Source: G963663735 sp963663735
Lineage (GTDB): Bacteria; Acidobacteriota; UBA6911; RPQK01; JAPXNP01
Reading direction: 5' to 3'
DNA: 64,000 bases
NCBI GenBank assembly: GCA_963663735.2
Contig: CAXXHN010000001.1
Location: forward strand, 186,001-250,000
In this document: positions 60,995 to 64,000 of the stretch, piece after piece
How positions within the stretch are numbered: the stretch's first letter is position 1
Layout: the number at the start of each line of letters is the position of its first letter
Position numbers and translations under genes: made by a program
The notes under the pieces: model-generated
What the model saw: only the letters and a program-made list of their open reading frames with translations
Told to the model about the DNA's origin: nothing
Database searches by the model: none

Positions 60995-62929
60995 TCAGCT
61001 ATATTCCAGCAGGAATTCTTCAACTGCTTCAAAATAGGCCTTGATGGTTTCCTTCTTTTTCCATCCGTGGCCTTCTCCCTCAAAGATTTTGAACAGGTGA
61101 GGGATTCCCCTGGCGGCAAGATTATTGGCAATGGCTTCAGTTTGATTCAAAGGTACTACCCTGTCGGCGGTTCCCTGAAATAAAGCTATGGGATCTGAAA
61201 GTTTTTCCATGTGGCTTATGGGAGACCTGCTCACATATAATTCCCTGCATTCGGGCAGTTCCCCGATAAGACTGTCCAGATAATGGGATTCAAAGCGATG
61301 GGTGTCCCGGGTCAACATCAGCAGGTCGGATACGCCGAACCTGCAAATCCCGCCCCTGAAAAACCCGGGGTACCTGATCAGGCTGAGAAGCAGTGTAAAT
61401 CCTCCGGCACTTCCTCCGTCCAGAAAAATCTTTTTTTTATCTGCCATGCCCTCAGTTATGAGGTAATCAGCCGCGTCTTTCACATCTGCTACATCGATCA
61501 CTCCCCACTGTCCTTTCAGCTGAGACCTGTACTCTCTCCCATACCCGCTGCTTCCCCGGTAATTGAGAGCAAGGACAGAATATCCCCTCGTCGTATAAAA
61601 CTGGACATCAGGGTCATATTCAGCTGAGTAGCAGGCATTGGGTCCCCCATGGATTCTTATGACCACAGGTCCTGGTTTATCCGGCACTTCCTGCCCGGCA
61701 GTCAATGGACTTCTCTCGGCTGGATAAAAAAGCCCGTGGCATTTCAGCTTCGCCTTTCCTGGTGCATTCTCCCCGGGACGCCCCCCAGGGGGGGATACAT
61801 CAACAGCTCCTGGACCGGAAGGATTCCAGGCTGCCGCCACGGGATTTTTCTCAGGTTTATTGAAAAATTCTCCGGGAAGGCTGTTCCTCATAACCTCGAC
61901 TCTTCCATCGTCTCCCGTGACCAGAATCCGGGGTGGAACAGATGACGAAGAACCAATTAAGGCTATTCTTCCGCCCGGAGAAACAGACAGTTGGGAAAAT
62001 GAAGAAAGCTGCTCAATTTCACCCCCGATCCTTTCCAGTCGGCCAGCTGCAATATCAAATTTTGCCAGGCTGGAAAATCCACCTGAATTCCTGACCAGGT
62101 AGAGGCCTTTGCTGTCGGGAGCCCAGCCAAAACACCTCATTCCCTGTATCCAGGCAGGGACAGAGTGTTCTGCAGACTCCTTCACTTCAGCTGCCAGTTC
62201 AAGCGACGGGAAGAAATGAATTCTCAAATTTGCCCACCCATCACGGTCTGAAACAAAAGCCAGGTATTTTCCATCCGGAGAAAAGGCCGGCTGGAAGGCT
62301 GAGGAGTCAATGTCCTGCTCCAGGCTTAAAGATTCCTGGATGATATTTTCACGGGAAATGCCAGCTATCCTCACACAGCTCCGTTCCCAGGGCATAAAAG
62401 GATGCTCCCAGGTAACCCAGGCCAGGAACCTTCCGGAAGGATGCCAGCATGGCTGCATATTGAAGTCAGATGAGGTATGGACATCGAGGGGAACTCCCTC
62501 TTCCCCCGCAATTAGAGCCAGCCGCTCCCTGTCATTCCAGCTTTCTATGAATACCACCCTTTGCCCGGGATGAGAAATGGCAGGAGACGACATATCTCCC
62601 TGAGATTCATAAAGCCGCGAGGGCTCATATCCACTCAGGGCCTGTACGAATAGTTGATGGTCAGATACAAAAAATACATCCCTGCCGCAGCACCCGAAAT
62701 CACCGCCGCCATAACCTACCCCGGCCCTCGGCAAATGGTGTCGTGTAATGTCCCTGCTACCCGGATTACCCGGCTCCACAGCAACAAGCACCCCCCGATC
62801 TGAGCGGTTTTCCTGCCAGATAAGCACATCTCCGTTTCCAGCCCACTGCACATCCCCAAATCTGAGTTTATCTGCCAGCTGTTCGGGACAGACCGCGGAA
62901 TCACCACTTATGCCTGTTTTATGTTTCAT
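60995..62929 (-). CDS. S9 family prolyl oligopeptidase-like peptidase
   Basis: 644 residues. An N-terminal beta-propeller with TolB-like repeats (FSPDGKYLAFVSDRDGWANL, CFGWAPDSKGLYLVR) covers about 1-385; the alpha/beta-hydrolase follows. Catalytic residues: Ser in FLDGGSAGGFTLLL, Asp in FQGTADRVVPLN, His in FEGEGHGWKKKE. The oxyanion string IRIHGGPN is present. It removes dipeptides or cuts short peptides; there is no signal peptide, so it is probably cytoplasmic. ATG 62929 fits relatives; ATG 62998 would add 23 non-family residues. Confidence 0.92.
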   Translation of the reverse strand: MKHKTGISGDSAVCPEQLADKLRFGDVQWAGNGDVLIWQENRSDRGVLVAVEPGNPGSRDITRHHLPRAGVGYGGGDFGCCGRDVFFVSDHQLFVQALSGYEPSRLYESQGDMSSPAISHPGQRVVFIESWNDRERLALIAGEEGVPLDVHTSSDFNMQPCWHPSGRFLAWVTWEHPFMPWERSCVRIAGISRENIIQESLSLEQDIDSSAFQPAFSPDGKYLAFVSDRDGWANLRIHFFPSLELAAEVKESAEHSVPAWIQGMRCFGWAPDSKGLYLVRNSGGFSSLAKFDIAAGRLERIGGEIEQLSSFSQLSVSPGGRIALIGSSSSVPPRILVTGDDGRVEVMRNSLPGEFFNKPEKNPVAAAWNPSGPGAVDVSPPGGRPGENAPGKAKLKCHGLFYPAERSPLTAGQEVPDKPGPVVIRIHGGPNACYSAEYDPDVQFYTTRGYSVLALNYRGSSGYGREYRSQLKGQWGVIDVADVKDAADYLITEGMADKKKIFLDGGSAGGFTLLLSLIRYPGFFRGGICRFGVSDLLMLTRDTHRFESHYLDSLIGELPECRELYVSRSPISHMEKLSDPIALFQGTADRVVPLNQTEAIANNLAARGIPHLFKIFEGEGHGWKKKETIKAYFEAVEEFLLEYS

Positions 62930-63058
62930 TGGGGTATATGATAAGGGCGCCCGGGAATTCAACGCAAGAGAACAATCCTGCGATGGCGTTGCAACCATCT
63001 GATCTCAGGCTTAATTTAGCCCTTGCATTGCATAAAATGCCGTGATAAATGTTCCTTT

Positions 63059-64000
63059 ATGAAAATTCATGAATATCAAGCCAAATCTGTACTCAGCAGA
63101 TTTGGAGTCAAAGTGCCGGAAGGGGTCCCTGTAAGGCATTTCTCTGAAGCCTGGGATATCTCCTGCAGGCTGGGTTTTCCGGTTGCTGTAAAAGCCCAGA
63201 TACATGCCGGAGGCAGAGGCAAAGCCGGTGGGGTACGGCTCGCTGATAATCCACAGGAGGCTGAATCGATCGCGGAAGAACTCCTTGGGAAAACACTCTA
63301 CTCCCCCCAGACTGGACCTGAAGGGAAAAAAGTGAATATCCTGCTGCTTGAGCAGGGGATTGAGATTGCCCGGGAGTTTTACCTGGGTCTGCTGATTGAC
63401 CGGGAAAAGGGGAAGCTGCTGATCATGGCAAGCACCGAGGGAGGAGTGGAAATTGAAAAAGTCGCGGCTGAAAACCCTGACGCGATTTTCAGGGAACATG
63501 TTGATGTTGCCGCCGGGCTTTCCTCTTTTCACGCCCGCAGAATAGCCTTTGCCCTGGGTTTGGACCACAGAGTATTTGAACCGCTGCTCACTTCTCTTTA
63601 CCGCGCTTTCATGGAACTGGACTGCTCCATGATTGAACTCAACCCCCTGGTCCTCACATCTGGGGGGGAGCTTACAGCCCTGGATGCCAAAATGAGTTTT
63701 GACGACAATGCTCTTTACAGACATCCTGACATCACGGCCCTCCGTGATTATCAGGAAGAAGATCCCCTGGAAATCAAGGCATCCCGACACAATCTTAACT
63801 ACATACGGCTGGACGGTCATATAGGATGCATGGTTAACGGCGCCGGCCTGGCAATGGCTACCATGGACATTATCAAGCTGGCAGGTGGAAGTCCGGCCAA
63901 CTTTCTGGATGTAGGGGGAGGAGCAACTTCGGAACAGGTAAAAAATGCTTTCAGCATACTGGTCTCCGATTCCAGGGTCAGGTCGGTTCTCATCAATATT
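63059..64000 (+). CDS. sucC: Succinate--CoA ligase (ADP-forming) subunit beta, 5' part
   Basis: About 314 residues before the window edge. It starts with MKIHEYQAKSVLSRFGV, the SucC opening; then KAQIHAGGRGKAGGVRLA (ATP-grasp nucleotide loop), SMIELNPLVLT, ALDAKMSFDDNALYRHP, and GCMVNGAGLAMATMDIIKL...NFLDVGGGA at the start of the CoA-ligase domain. It makes succinyl-CoA or ATP in the TCA cycle with SucD, which probably follows outside the window. Divergent from the S9 peptidase gene. Confidence 0.95.
   Translation, partial: MKIHEYQAKSVLSRFGVKVPEGVPVRHFSEAWDISCRLGFPVAVKAQIHAGGRGKAGGVRLADNPQEAESIAEELLGKTLYSPQTGPEGKKVNILLLEQGIEIAREFYLGLLIDREKGKLLIMASTEGGVEIEKVAAENPDAIFREHVDVAAGLSSFHARRIAFALGLDHRVFEPLLTSLYRAFMELDCSMIELNPLVLTSGGELTALDAKMSFDDNALYRHPDITALRDYQEEDPLEIKASRHNLNYIRLDGHIGCMVNGAGLAMATMDIIKLAGGSPANFLDVGGGATSEQVKNAFSILVSDSRVRSVLINI

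Noticed and set aside
1..64000. tRNA, rRNA, CRISPR array or riboswitch
   Set aside because: Spacers were scanned by eye for T-loop strings, regular repeat-spacer units and known aptamer cores; none was convincing.

Overview
This window looks like chromosome from a Gram-negative (diderm) bacterium of the Acidobacteriota or a close relative; an Aminicenantia-like lineage is my best guess. The main evidence is an Acidobacteria-type VWFA-domain protein, a fused LptF-LptG lipopolysaccharide exporter, a tricorn-type protease, an RND pump, and a HemB with the cysteine-poor metal site. Base composition is moderate and even over most of the window. No rRNA, tRNA, CRISPR array, insertion sequence with a transposase, or replication origin was found. 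Two genes run off the window: the tricorn protease on the left and sucC on the right.

Layout. 0-5.7 kb: tricorn-like protease, an unresolved ORF, a family 2 glycosyltransferase. 5.8-8.9 kb, minus strand: hemB, a small ATPase and hisS as a compact operon. 9.5-13.2 kb: a secreted GH2 glycosidase, the remnant of a ceramidase gene, an orphan ATP-grasp ligase. 13.4-17.7 kb: RND efflux adaptor and pump. 18-27 kb: sodium/solute symporter, LysM lytic transglycosylase, PLP histidine decarboxylase with an ACT-domain protein, and a uvrB-aroA pair. 27.3-30.8 kb: glycosylasparaginase, a small membrane protein, UDP-glucose 4-epimerase, UDP-xylose synthase. 30.8-32.7 kb: membrane part of an ATP synthase (AtpZ/I-like, AtpI, a, c) that ends at a strong terminator with no b, delta or F1 genes. 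32.9-36.9 kb: glycerol uptake and oxidation (glpF, glpK and convergent glpD).

37.0-39.9 kb is the accessory part of the window. An AT-rich GNAT acetyltransferase and a small lipoprotein each sit behind an upstream module with the same promoter geometry (TTGACA, 16 nt, TAAATA). Two copies of a ~305-nt, hairpin-rich element lie around the pair, followed by shared tail sequences, hexamer-periodic tracts and a cluster of four hairpins. Three related but shorter elements lie in other intergenic gaps (9.1, 17.8 and 35.3 kb), so this is a dispersed family of structured repeats. The two long copies differ by substitutions that mostly keep the stems paired.

39.9-64 kb: two PMT-type membrane glycosyltransferases, a small secreted acidic protein, the VWFA protein, the LptF-LptG fusion, a TauE/SafE exporter, a TAT-exported TIM-barrel protein, a VanX-type dipeptidase, a zinc-ribbon rhomboid, rpiA, hemH, a RimI-like acetyltransferase, a TerB protein beside an AAA+ ATPase and a GAF-like acidic protein, a polysaccharide deacetylase-like protein, an S9 peptidase and the start of sucC.

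Together the genes suggest a heterotroph that degrades peptides, glycoproteins and glycans outside the cytoplasm, imports breakdown products by sodium symport, and makes heme, aromatic amino acids and nucleotide sugars. Starts were chosen from ribosome-binding sites where visible and from remembered family lengths otherwise; no database search was possible.
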